Source of the DNA: Jimgerdemannia flammicorona
Taxonomy: Eukaryota > Mucoromycota > Endogonomycetes > Endogonales > Endogonaceae
Length of the DNA: 21,980 bases
Direction: 5' to 3'
NCBI GenBank assembly: GCA_003990745.1
Contig: RBNI01001539.1
Location: 1-21,980, forward strand
The position numbers and the translations under genes were made by a program. Position 1 is the first letter of the stretch, and every line of letters begins with the position of its first letter. A model generated the notes under the pieces. It did no database searches. It saw nothing but the letters and a program-made list of their open reading frames with translations, and was not told where the DNA came from. Below, piece after piece: positions 1 to 9,020 of this stretch.

Positions 1-299
1 AAAAAAAAAAAAAGAGATCTATCCTGATCTTCAATGGAAAATATTATGCAATCTGGGCTTTCCATATAATAAATTATCTTGATGAATATAGCTTGGCAGA
101 GTATATAAAACCACAAGTACTAATTCAAGATTATGATATTGCAAATAATCATCAAGTATTACAGGAGATCACATTTATATTATTAAACTTCCAAATAAAG
201 CTCATAATGCATACAACTACTGTTCATAAGATATAAGAGACTCTATATAATCATTATATACAAATATCTATATTGAATCAATTTTATTTAAAATCTCAG

Positions 300-1085
300 T
301 TATTCAATTTATAAATGAAGCTAAAGGAGACCATTTGCAAATATGTTAGTTATATCAATAATCTGAAAAATCAGGTCAATTTTCTAAGTAAATCAGTATA
401 GTATATAAGTAATAAAGATAAGATCTTGACTCTTATAAGAAATCTCTCTGAAGTCTATTATATTATAGTGGCAGTCATATGAGAAAATGGCAAGCTTGCT
501 GATTATGCTCACATTATTATTAGCCTCATAAATGAGGAAATATGTCAAGACAATAGTATCACCAATGATAATAAAAATGTATTCTACAGATTATATAGAT
601 GTGATACTAAATAAAGTTAAAAGTATGGACAATAAGATCAATAAATCCAAACCTAAGCTCAATAATATAACAACTAGTCTAGCTAATTAATCAAGTATAA
701 TGGTTACTATAAATACTGTAGCAAGTATGAATACAGGAAGCACAATTATTATTACTAGGAAAATGGTAATGAAAGTAGTAAAAAGCAATAATATAAAAGT
801 CAGCATTGGTAATATAGAGGTGGCAGAAAGAGTTATTATGGTAAAGAGAAATGAGATAATACCAATACTACTAAAACTGATGAAAGTAGTATATTTTTCA
901 TATAAGTAATATATATATATAAATAATAGTCTTATTGCCAAATCTGTTAAATTACCACTGAATCTAATAATCTATTATCTACAAATTCCAGTCCTGGTTA
1001 AAAGCAAAATACTTTTCTCTTGATAAAAAGTGATAATGAAGTCAGCACCATCAGCAGTAAATCTGCTAATATAGCTGATAATAAT
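300..1085 (+). pseudogene. copia gag remnant with a ruined zinc knuckle
   Basis: The only clear landmark is at 708-749. There, residues YKYC-SKYE-Y-RKHN-Y have exactly the CX2CX4HX4C spacing of a retroviral zinc knuckle, but three of the four metal ligands are Tyr. Each Tyr codon is one transition away from Cys (TGY to TAY) or His (CAY to TAY). Such knuckles bind packaging RNA in the Gag capsid. A Lys/Ser/Asn-rich basic tail follows, as is usual. The upstream part (300-700) is in the right place for the gag capsid region, but I cannot recognise domains in it. No intact product is possible. Confidence 0.6.
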
Positions 1086-1400
1086 AATATCTAGTTATTG
1101 GATTCTGGAGCCATATAATATATATATACATAATAGTATATAGAAAATAGTTCTCTTATATAAGTCTTTCAAATACTCTATACTTATTAAACTAGGAGAT
1201 AACAACATCATCTATGTTCAAGGAAAGAAAAATGTGAAAATATATCTCTATAGTAATATTATTAAATCTGCTATCATCTTTCTAGATATATTATATACTC
1301 TAGAAACTAGTAAAAATCTCTTTTCAATAGGAAAGATAATGTCCTATAGCAATAAAGAGATATATATATACAAAAGACACAACTATATATGATTCACACA
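1086..1400 (+). pseudogene. copia aspartic protease remnant
   Basis: At 1092 a TAG, in place of the usual Trp, is followed by LLDSGAI; the catalytic Asp codon is at 1101-1103. Further on, the reading IKLGDNNIIYV (about 1185) and then LYTLETSKNLFSIGKIM (about 1290-1340) match the copia protease to GAG-pre-integrase pattern (LGDN..I.V.G.G and LYVPELSKNLLSIGKL). In an active element this enzyme cleaves the Gag-Pol polyprotein. Several stops interrupt it. The DSGA motif is intact although the flanking codons are mutated. The assignment rests on motif order and on the integrase that follows. Confidence 0.75.
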
Positions 1401-1599
1401 ATATTGAGATATTGATAGCTTCAAAATATAGAAATCTTTATATGATTAATAGAATACTAAATAATATGAAAATATCAGCATATATAATAATAATGGCTGA
1501 TATGTTTAATATATAATATTAATACTTAGGATATATTAGAAAGATAAGCCTTGGAAGGATAATCCAAAGTGACTTAGTGAATAGACTACTATCATATAT

Positions 1600-2471
1600 A
1601 TATCTGAAGAATAACTTTATAAGATATGTATAGAAAACAAAACAACCTAGTAACTATTTGAGGAATAATTAAAGTACATATCTGGGATCCTCAATCTTAT
1701 ATATATATAGATATATATAGACTGATATATATATCATCATATTCTAACAATAAGTATTTTATTACATTTATTGATAATTGTATATATATATTTCCTATCA
1801 GTGAAGAGTAAAGTCTTAGAAAAATTCAAAGAATTCAAGGTAATAATTAAGAATAAAATAAGATATAGAATATATACTATATGATTAGATAACAGATATG
1901 AATATATCAATAATGTATTCTGAAAAATCATAGTATATATTGAACATCAAATGACAGCTTTTTATATATTCTAGCAGAATAGTGTAGCTAATCAATTTAA
2001 CTATACAGTTATATAAATGGCTTATATGATGATAAATATAGCTAGACTAGGATACTCCTATTAGGCTGAAGCTATTAATATGAATATATATATATATATA
2101 TAATTAATACATATCTTAAATGCTAAGTAAGAAAGCCAGTAACAATAAGTATAAGGATAATGATATCACTTCTGAAGAATTATAGAGTAGATCTAAGTTT
2201 GATATATCAAATCTATATATATTTAGATCTAATATATATATATCCTTGATAAAAGCAATACCAATCAGTATAAATTTGAACTAAAAGTCAGCAAGTATAT
2301 ATTTCTTAAATATTCCAATAAGGCATATAGACTCTGAGATCTATATAAGTAGTATATTATTATTTTATATAATATACAGTTCTGAGAAAAAAGAGAAAAT
2401 AGTTCAGAGATCTATATAGATATATTGGTTAATATATATATCTATATCTATATCTATATCCCAGTTAGTAC
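1600..2471 (+). pseudogene. copia integrase remnant, interrupted by the younger element
   Basis: At 1746-1800 the reading NNKYFITFIDN matches the copia integrase core (G.KYFITFIDDYSRY). At about 1955-2085, QNSVANQFNYTVI, MAYMMINIARLGYSY and AEAINM match the QNGVAER.NRTLLEMAR and FWAEAINTA region around the catalytic Glu. At about 2275-2400, KYIFLKYSNKAYRL and IIILYNIQF match the C-terminal 'CIFVGYSN..KAYRLW...VIISRDVIF' segment before RT. Integrase would insert element cDNA into the host chromosome. The reading reaches the TSD at 2468-2471, so the younger element landed in the integrase-RT linker. Stops and G-to-A missense changes are frequent. Confidence 0.85.
2468..2471. repeat. target-site duplication gtac, left copy
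   Basis: The four bases gtac directly precede the TG that opens the left LTR, and gtac directly follows the right LTR at 12664-12667. Ty3/gypsy integrases usually duplicate 4-5 bp. The site is a palindrome. The matching pair shows that both LTRs belong to one insertion. Confidence 0.8.
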
Positions 2472-3778
2472 TGTAACGTGCTGGCTCAATAGAGGCAAAT
2501 TACAAGGTTGGGAATTGGTGTAGTTTAGCTTGAGCCCCCAGTTACTTTGTCAAAAAGCAACAAAATGTTCTAAGATTCCTGAGGTCCTTGGTGTTTAGTG
2601 GTATAATAGTCAAAAGCTGGATATCTGCAAGCAATTTCCTTATTGGAATGGTTCTCTGAGTGTAGTGGTGATTTGTATGTCTTTTCCTTCTTGGGTCAAC
2701 TGGGAATGCCACAATTTTGTGTAGCGAGGTAATTTCCAAAAGTGTGCAATTTCTGAGTGACCATCTTGATGCAATGATCTCTGGGTATGATGGTCTGGTG
2801 ATTTCTGCATGATGATCTCTGTATAGCATGATGGGTTCCTTATATAGATATTCTGATAATTTGGCAGATAACTCCATTTGGCTCACTGGGAATCGTATGG
2901 CATGGATTCTTCTTAGGCTCACTGGGAATAATGAATAACTCAGATGTCATGGATTCAGCTTCAACTGGGAATACTACTCGGATGATGCGGATTCTTCCTG
3001 AATTGGTGGGCTCTTCTGGGAATACAATGGCGTGGATTCTTCCTGAATCGATGGCTTCAACTGGGAATGCGGATAACTCAGGAATGATGGCTTTGACTGA
3101 GAATTAACTTGGGTTCTTGGCAAGTTACATCTAGACTGACTTCTTTTGCATGAATGGATCACTGCAAAGTTGCATCAAGAGACTGGCTTGTGGCAAGAAG
3201 GCGGACTCTTCTGGGAATGTGGCAGATAACTTAGAAATGGCAGATGACATGGATTCTTCCTGAATTGGTGAGGTTCTTAGAAATGGCAGCTTATTCCTTA
3301 AGCAGTGGATTACTCAAAAGGCAGTGAAGTTCTTCTTGAACTTGGTGGCAAACTCTTCAAGCTTTGTATTGGAAAGTGGACTGGAGTAAAAAAGGGGACC
3401 AATGCTCACAATCTCCTAATAGTGGCTGTAGAGTTCCTCTTGAAGTGTAGTAGGCAGACTTGTCTTTTGCTTTTGGATTCAATTTCGGACTGAGGTTTAT
3501 TCACTCTTGTCTCTATGGTAATTTATACAAGTTGGTTACTATCTGGTTACTATCTGACTAACTATAGATTTGCTATCTATGGTATGTTTGGATGGATGGT
3601 CACTGTCCAGTAGACAGCCACTATCCAAGAGACAGCCACTGTTCACATTATTCCCTTCTTTGGCTATCTGGTTATTTATACATTTTTCTGCAGCAATGGT
3701 TGCTGGTTACTATGCTATACTAATGTTCACATTATCTGGTTAGGTTTTTGAGATTGCTATGTTTCGTGATTTGTCACA
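2472..3778 (-). repeat. left LTR (3' LTR of the gypsy element)
   Basis: The 1307-bp LTR begins TGTAAC and ends GTCACA, giving near-perfect inverted ends. It aligns along its length with 11347-12663. Over the first 276 bases I count 12 differences, all transitions. Near 2747-2850 the two copies also differ by insertions or deletions. Short minus-strand ORFs here are not conserved as proteins between the two LTRs and are not called. Confidence 0.93.
2698..3220. repeat. degenerate repeats inside the LTR, core ctgggaat
   Basis: The core tgggaat recurs at 2701, 2887, 2923, 2966, 3017, 3062 and 3212, and in altered form (tgagaat) near 3090. Spacing is about 36-51 bp between 2887 and 3062. A second word, ggattcttcctgaat, recurs between cores. 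The other LTR carries the same array (about 11,560-12,110). The ancestral units appear to have been rich in cgg. They could be regulatory binding sites in U3, but no factor can be named. Confidence 0.6.
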
Positions 3779-3790
3779 CCAGCCTCCACT
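3779..3790 (-). promoter_or_regulatory. polypurine tract (plus-strand primer)
   Basis: On the minus strand, agtggaggctgg lies directly against the 3' LTR, where Ty3/gypsy elements keep the RNase H-resistant purine tract that primes plus-strand DNA. It is purine-rich with two pyrimidine interruptions, which may reflect decay. The position is a better argument than the sequence. Confidence 0.55.
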
Positions 3791-3817
3791 GAAGGATAGT
3801 CTGTCTCAGAATGTTCT

Positions 3818-4324
3818 TCAGTCATCATTCCAATAAGCATAGGCATCTTCTGCATCTATGCCTGTTCCATTATCTTCATTGTCTGTATCTGGGTCACTCC
3901 ATTCTAACTCTGGATCTTCTTCTTATTCTTTGGGAAACAGAAAGTCTACTTATTGGAGAATACTCTGAAAGGTGGTCTCATTCATCTGATGGATATCATT
4001 GAGATAGAAGTGAGACTGCACCAGGGCTCCAACATTTCGTTTGTACAGGGTGTAGATTTATTTGGCAGTTCTTGCTTCTCGGCGGCTTATCCCAGCTGGT
4101 CCTCCAATATATAGCTATTCTTCAAGCAATTGTCCAATATTGTAGAAGGCCTGTAGATGGTAGATCTGTAGCAATCTTTGGGCAATGGCAAGGTTCTCTT
4201 GATGCTTCTGGATCAATTGTATTGGAGTTCCTTCAAGTTGGTGGAACTGGGGTAAGGGAACTGGTAGGGCCTGGAAGGAGCTGAGGACCAATGTCTAGAG
4301 ATGCTGATCAATCCTTTGGCTCAT
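3818..4324 (-). pseudogene. ORF3: unrecognised 168-codon ORF downstream of integrase
   Basis: Reading from ATG at 4324, the frame runs 168 codons to TGA at 3818-3820. It is broken at codons 10, 70, 89, 125 and 134, each by TAG or TAA, and each explicable as one C-to-T change from CAG or CAA. Ignoring those, the translation looks like a real protein. Codons 1-120 are Gln/Leu-rich and probably helical (QRLLQIYHLQAFYNIGQLL). The last third is strongly acidic and ends AYAYWNDD. No transmembrane segment or signal peptide is seen, so it is not obviously Env-like. The ATG overlaps the integrase stop as ATGA (4321-4324), a geometry compatible with termination-reinitiation. The other two frames across this stretch read less like protein. 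I do not recognise the family. It could be an accessory protein or a detached C-terminal domain of Pol. Confidence 0.65.
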
Positions 4325-5388
4325 AGTATGGAAGGAAGATATGGTTTGAGGCGATTGATATGTACTGATGTTCTCAGGGTTCATCCATCCATGCTTCTTA
4401 AATAGATGCTAGTTCCTCTGATGTTGTGTACAAGATAAGGTCCTTCCCATTTGGGTTCCAGTTTGGCAGCAAAATTCATTTCAATCATACTTCTCCAAAC
4501 TAGTACTTGATCTCCAATCTTGATCTCCTGATCCTTCTGTTTTTGGTTATAGTACTTCTTTTGTCTTTCTTGGGCTTTGATAATCTGTCCTCTGGCTTTA
4601 TTACATAACTGTTCTGTCTTCTTGAGGAGGTCTCCAAGATTCTCATGGTCAGTAGTTCTGGTTTTCTTGGCAAACATCATTTCAAATGGCTTTTGTTTGG
4701 TGGAGGTAGCAGGGGTGTTCCAAATTTCCCATAGGATTTCAGGTAAGCAGAGGTCTCAATTAGTAGTATTGACTTGGGCAAGTCCTTTCTTGATGGTCTG
4801 GTTCATCCTTTCTATTATGCCATTGGTCTGGGGGTGGTATGATGTGGTCCTTTTGAGGTGGATCTTGTGAATTCATCCATAACTTGTGATTATGTTATTG
4901 ATGAATTCCGTGCCTCAGTCAGAGATGAGTTCTTCTGGGGGTCCATATCTGAGTGTGAGTTCATGGAGTAGGCCTACAATGGTTAAGGCATCTGCAATTT
5001 CCATTGGGAAAGCCTCAGGCCACTTGGTCAGATGTTCTACAAATACAAGAATATATTTGTTTCTTTTTGGTGTAACTGGTAGAGGTCCAATTACATCTAC
5101 TCCCCATCTCTGAAAGATGTGAGTGGGTGGGGGAATTGATTGCAAAGGAGCTTGATAGTTTTTCTTTCCTTGGTACTTCTGGCAAGTGTCACATTTCTGG
5201 ATGATATCTCGGACTTGAGTTCTGAGATGAGGCCAGTGTTGATACAGTTTTCGAATCTTGTCTTCTGTACTTATCTGTCCTTGATGGGCTTTCTGATGTT
5301 CTTTTCAGATGAGATCTTCTTGTGCCTTAATGGTCTGAGGAGCTTCCTTTAGAGTGTAGTTCCTTGGGACACCCTTATTCTGATTCAT
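4321..5388 (-). pseudogene. Ty3/gypsy integrase with HHCC, DD35E core and GPY motif
   Basis: The frame opens at ATG 5388, overlapping the RNase H stop by ATGA, and ends with TGA at 4321-4323. The zinc-binding HHCC region is readable: HQKAH near 5284-5298 and CDTC at 5182-5193. Core catalytic residues are Asp in GVDVIGP (5095-5097), Asp in ELISD (4918-4920) and Glu in IIERMNQT (4810-4812). The last two are 35 residues apart, the DD35E spacing. The C-terminal GPY motif is KWEGPYLV (about 4430-4450), then VHINRLKPY. The protein would join element cDNA to the chromosome. Five premature stops, at 5305, 4915, 4873, 4756 and 4381, are all TGA and fit CGA or TGG ancestors; 4915 replaces Arg of SDRG. 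No chromodomain is seen. Confidence 0.92.
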
Positions 5389-6855
5389 TGGGGCTGGTGG
5401 GAAAGTACATCAATATTGTTGTGAGCTTTCCCTGCTTTGTGGATGATGGTGATTTTGTAATCCTGAAGCATAAGGATCCAGTGGGCTAGGATTCCAGTGG
5501 GTTCCTTATAGTTGAATAACCATTTGAGGGCTGCATGGTCTGTGATCAGGGTGAACCTTTTTCTGATGAGGTAATGCTTGAACAGGGTGACCACCCATAT
5601 GACTGCAAGGCATTCCAGTTTGATGCTACCATAGTTCATCTGCTGCTGGTTGGTAGCTCTGCTTGCATAAGCTATTACATAGTACTGTTGGTCAGATCCT
5701 TCTTGGGCTAGAACTGCTCCAAGACCATCTTTAGAAACATCTATATACAAGATGAATGGCTTCTGTAGATTGGGGTGCACAAGGATTGGTGCTGTAGTCA
5801 TGCGGTTCTTGAGTTTCTTGAAGGCTTTTTCTTGTGATTCTGTCCATTTGAATGGCACTCCTTTCTTGAGAAGGATTCGGATTGGGGCAGCAATTTGGGC
5901 AAAGTCTTTGATAAACCTTCTGTAGTAGGATACTAGCATCAGGAATGATAGTGTTTCTTTTGGGGTCTTTGGTACTGGCCAATTGTTGATCTTCTCAGTT
6001 TTCTTGGGGTCTGCATGGGTTCCTTCTTTTGAGACTATAAATCTAAGAAATTTGAGTTTCTGTTTTCCAAAGTAACATTTCTTTGCATTCAGTCTCAAGT
6101 GGTTTTTGTGGGTGAGCTTGAAGAATTCCTCTAGGTAGTGCAGGTGTTCTTCGAAATTTGCTGAATAAATGTTGGAATCATCCATGTATACAATCAGGCA
6201 GTGGTGGATCAAGAGGGCATAGACTGAATTCATCATCCTCTGAAAGGTGGGGGGTGCATTGCAGAGTCCAAAGGGCATTCAGAGGTATTCAAACAGTTTT
6301 CCTAAGGCAAGAAAGGCTGTCTTTTGAATGTCTTTGGGGTCCATGGGGATCTCATGAAATCCTGCAAAAAGGTCCATGCTGCTGAAGTATCTGGCATCTT
6401 ATAGCTAATCCAAAAGGTCATCGATTCTGGGCAAAGGATAGGCATCCTTTTCAGTGACTGAGTTAAGTTTTCTGTAATCTATACAGAGTCTCCATCCTCC
6501 TTTCTTTGGTATAATGGCCCAGGGACTGGTAGAGGGTCGGATAACTCCATTGTCTAAGAGTTCTTGAATGTGCTCCTTTTCGAATGTTTTCAAATAATGG
6601 GGTATTCTATAGGGTTTCTGCCAGATGGGTGTTGCATTTCCTGTATTTATGCTGTGGTGGTACAATGGAATGTATGGTAGGTTGCCATAATCAGTGGTGA
6701 AGATATCTTGATATTTGTTGAGAAGTTCTATTAGTTGTTACTGTTGTTGAGGTGTCAGTTCTTCTCCAATGTTGGTGGAAGGCTTCACTATCTCCTGGGT
6801 CGCAGAGGGGCCTTTCCTTTCTTCTGGGACCTTTTGCCATTTCCCAATAGGTTTA
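5385..6855 (-). pseudogene. reverse transcriptase and RNase H
   Basis: The RT fingers and palm read [33 protein letters not shown], then YFSSMDLFAGFHEIPMDP with the first catalytic Asp. MPFGLCNAPPTFQRMM follows, and YMDD at 6177-6188 carries the other two Asp residues. RNase H follows from about 5770, with Asp in ILYIDVSKDG, Glu in IKLECLAVIW, Asp in LITDHAALKWL and Asp in NNIDVLSHQ. RT copies the element RNA and RNase H removes the template. Stops lie at 6738 (TAA), 6405 (TAG), 6399 (TAA) and 6279 (TGA); the first three fit CAR codons. The 297-codon stretch from 6278 to 5385 is fully open. The upstream border near 6855 is a frame break from the dUTPase frame, probably a 1-nt change. Confidence 0.95.
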
Positions 6856-7753
6856 GTTCATAAATTTCCCTATGAGTTCGGTTGAGAAAAGGCACCAGAT
6901 GTCCTATGATGGTTCTTTTCAGCAAGATGATGGTCTCCCAACTTTGGTTGGTTCCTCGGGAGTATACTGGGTTCATCTTGTCAGGGAATGTGTGTCCCTC
7001 TATGTCTAGGTGTAGAATATCTTCCTTGGGTTCAAAGAGGTTTCTGGGGTTGGGTGGTGCAAAGATTTTGAAGGTAGTTTGTTCTCCGGGCTCCAGGATG
7101 AGATTCTTGTGCAGTCTGACTAATTGCCAGTATACTTGTTGGGGAACATTCCTCTTGAGGTGGTTGACTTGAAGGAGATATACCTCCTTCCTATCTGAAC
7201 TTCCAAATCCCTTTGCTTGTCTTGTTCCTTCAGTTAGTTCAGAGACTTCCTGTAACTGTGGGGTCTTGACCTTCATGAAGACTGCTTGGGCAATCTTCTG
7301 TCTCCTAATAATTCAGTGCTATTCTACACTGCTGTTGTATAGGATAACCTTGATTTCGCCTGTATATCCAGAGTCAATGGTTCCTCCTTCTACAGTTATC
7401 CCTTGTCTGGTAAGTCCAGACCTTGAGGTCAGTTGAATATAAGCTCCTTGGGGTGGCTGCATAGCTAATCTAGTTCTGACCATGAAGGTTTTTCCAGGCT
7501 TGATAGATTCATTCTCCAGGCTGTGAAGATCATATCCTACATCCTCTGGGTGGGCTTTAGTCGGGGGTTTGGCCTTGGGGTGCAGCAGGGCATACTGGGC
7601 AATATCCTTGCTGAGTTCAGGCTTTTCTAAGGCTGAAGCTCCACTAGCAGAGAGCCTCCAAGCTCTGAGGTTGAGGTGTGGCCATCTGGCTCCAGTAGAA
7701 GGGTCTTGGAGATAGTTAATTCCTCTTCTTCCTGTAGGGTCCAGGGCTTCCAT
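6788..7753 (-). pseudogene. dUTPase (trimeric Dut-type) domain of the polyprotein, plus the segment before RT
   Basis: All five motifs of trimeric dUTPases are in order. Motif I is DVGYDLHS (about 7520-7543). Motif II is SRSGL. Motif III is GGTIDSGYTGEIKVILYN, with the catalytic Asp and the base-stacking Tyr. Motif IV is KIAQAVF (about 7277-7297). Motif V is the Gly-rich end KGFGSSD (7193-7213). The enzyme hydrolyses dUTP to dUMP and pyrophosphate, limiting uracil in DNA. Two stops, TAG at 7319-7321 and TGA at 7313-7315, fall between motifs III and IV, and the frame reopens at once. From 7192 to 6788 the same frame continues with a roughly 135-residue segment leading towards RT, whose function I do not recognise. 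The position between protease and RT differs from lentiviruses (after RNase H) and betaretroviruses (before protease). This start is only the first ATG after the upstream stops; the frame itself continues from about 8310. Confidence 0.92.
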
Positions 7754-8310
7754 GAAGTTGGTGGCATCTTCTGTCCATCCTTGGCAGGTTATATGTCTGA
7801 TGAGAGTTAGGATATCTTCTCCTAAATCATAAATCTTGACGATTCTTCTTCCTGGCTTCTTGGTCTGGCTTTTTCGAATCTGGCTTTTTCAGATCTGACT
7901 TCAGTTATCTCCTTTCTTCAAAGTGTGCACTGCAACATCATGACTGAGGTGAATCTTCTGATGTCTGCAGTCTTGGCAGTCAGGGTGTCTCCCATGGTTA
8001 CAATATCTCATTGCTCGAAAATGATGTTCCCAGCTATTTACATATCTCTTGTTGTCTTGAGAATCAATATCCATCTTGATCATAAGTTGGGGGAAGGGTA
8101 GATAAGGGGTATATTTCTGTGCAGGTGAAGAAGCCTTGTCTCCTAAATCGACTTTGTAACCTTGTAGTGACTTCTTGAAAGATGGTGGACTGTGCAAGGG
8201 TAGTTGGGGGTTCTGGTCTCTAGGGTCTCTGTCTTTCTTGTTGGTCCAACAGATGATACTGATAGCAGTAGTCTCAGGGAGAGTGGAAGACCATTTGGTG
8301 TGGGCATCTT
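7754..8310 (-). pseudogene. linker with second Cys/His cluster, same frame as dUTPase
   Basis: This frame is in phase with dUTPase and is interrupted by TGA at 7901-7903 and 7889-7891. It holds a compact cluster at 7925-8002: Cys, His, His, Cys, Cys, His, His, His and His in RYCNHGRHPDCQDCRHQKIH and what follows. The spacing C-x-H-x2-H-x2-C-x2-C-x-H resembles a small zinc-binding fold, but I cannot name a family. Near 8310 the frame meets the protease-linker frame through an apparent 1-nt shift; the readings ending QLG in one frame and starting EDAHTKW in the other abut there. The non-ATG first codon of the longest open piece (TTG at 8197) shows that this is internal polyprotein sequence, not an independent gene. 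Confidence 0.6.
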
Positions 8311-9020
8311 CCTAGCTGAAAAGCTTTCTCTTGGTGAGTTTCTTTCTTGGGAATAATGGTGATTGTGCTGGGTCCTTCTTCTATATTCCAAGGGTCATTG
8401 TCTTCAGGTAGTGTCCAGTGAGGGTCATCCCAGGGAATGAGTTTGGGAACCTCTTCTTCTTCAGGTACTTCTTGTTCAGGAACTTCTTGGTCAGAAGTTT
8501 CTTCTTTCTTGGATGATTCTTGACCCCAGATCACTTGTACTTCTGCAGCTTTAGTTGCAGGTATTCCTGGAACATGTCTGCATTTCTTCTTCTTTCTTCT
8601 GCACTCTGGGCAGGCTGTGCCAGGCAATTTCCTTGTTCCCATAATCTTGGAGGAGTGCTTGGGACACTTGTATCTCTTGAGGTATATGGGGCATCCTTTG
8701 ATTTCTCCTGCCATGGCTCCAATGGTGATAGGGATGGTATTCTTGGCCCACACATTGTCTTCTGGTCTGTCATCCATCAGGTTAATTCGGGGATTGAGTC
8801 TGGGATCATTTCCATCTTCAGATTCTTCTTTCTCTTCTGTAGTAGACTCCTCGCTGCTGGCATACTCTTCCTGAATGGTGACCTTCTTCTTCTTCTTTGA
8901 TTGCTTATAGCTGGTTACCTTAACCCTATACTTTTTGCCTCGGTAATCAAACTTGGGTACTTGTTGGCTGATATCAACAACTGCATTCATTTCTTTCATC
9001 CAATTGGTGCCAAGAATCAT
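8274..9020 (-). pseudogene. protease C-terminal strand and charged linker with first Cys/His cluster
   Basis: The first residues, MILGTNWM, are the C-terminal signature of a retropepsin fold (hydrophobic-ILG-x-x-W), so this stretch continues the protease in the same frame. A Lys run (QSKKKKKV), an acidic Glu/Ser stretch and a Cys/His cluster at 8574-8693 follow. That cluster contains Cys 110, Cys 119, His 122, Cys 137, Cys 140, Cys 147 and His 149 (CPKH, CPEC, CRH), a zinc-ribbon-like arrangement. The end is Pro/Glu-rich (VPEQEVPEEEEVPKLIPWDD). Beyond about 8310 this frame is probably no longer the coding one and runs to a stop at 8274. No function is assigned to the linker. Confidence 0.65.

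Larger units (their letters stand above)
1..2471 (+). mobile_element. 5' half of a decayed Ty1/copia retrotransposon
   Basis: This very TA-rich stretch reads on the + strand as the remains of a copia polyprotein in the order gag zinc knuckle, aspartic protease, integrase. Its RT and RNase H lie on the far side of the younger insertion, from 12664. Stops are dense and most can be explained as Trp, Gln or Arg codons changed by C-to-T or G-to-A. Many (TA)n runs are probably end products of the same decay. No 5' LTR is recognised; it may lie before the window. The window opens with 13 A residues, which may be a contig end. The first 300 bases hold nothing I can assign. Confidence 0.85.

Noticed and set aside
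687..941. Ile/Thr/Phe-rich minus-strand ORF of 84 aa
   Set aside because: Low-complexity shadow of the decayed copia gag region; the + strand shows the zinc-knuckle spacing.
1..2471. Possible mitochondrial origin because of extreme AT content
   Set aside because: Copia gag, protease and integrase motifs are readable, and the decay pattern fits nuclear RIP-type mutation.
2542..2922. 126-aa minus-strand ORF in the left LTR (and a 65-aa piece at 11417-11614)
   Set aside because: It is present in both copies only because the LTRs are related; the start and N-terminal part are not kept and no domain is recognisable.
2887..3212. CRISPR-like spaced repeats
   Set aside because: Core is short and degenerate, spacing irregular, and the array lies inside an LTR of a eukaryotic element.
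3305..3493. 62-aa + strand ORF in the LTR
   Set aside because: It is not open in the other LTR at the matching place and runs against the element's direction.
3818..4324. ORF3 as an envelope gene
   Set aside because: No signal peptide, transmembrane segment or Cys pattern is seen; the end is acidic and soluble-looking.
8520..8900. 126-aa + strand ORF with hydrophobic stretches
   Set aside because: It lies antisense to the Cys/His linker; Leu/Phe/Ser richness is the complement of Lys/Glu codons.
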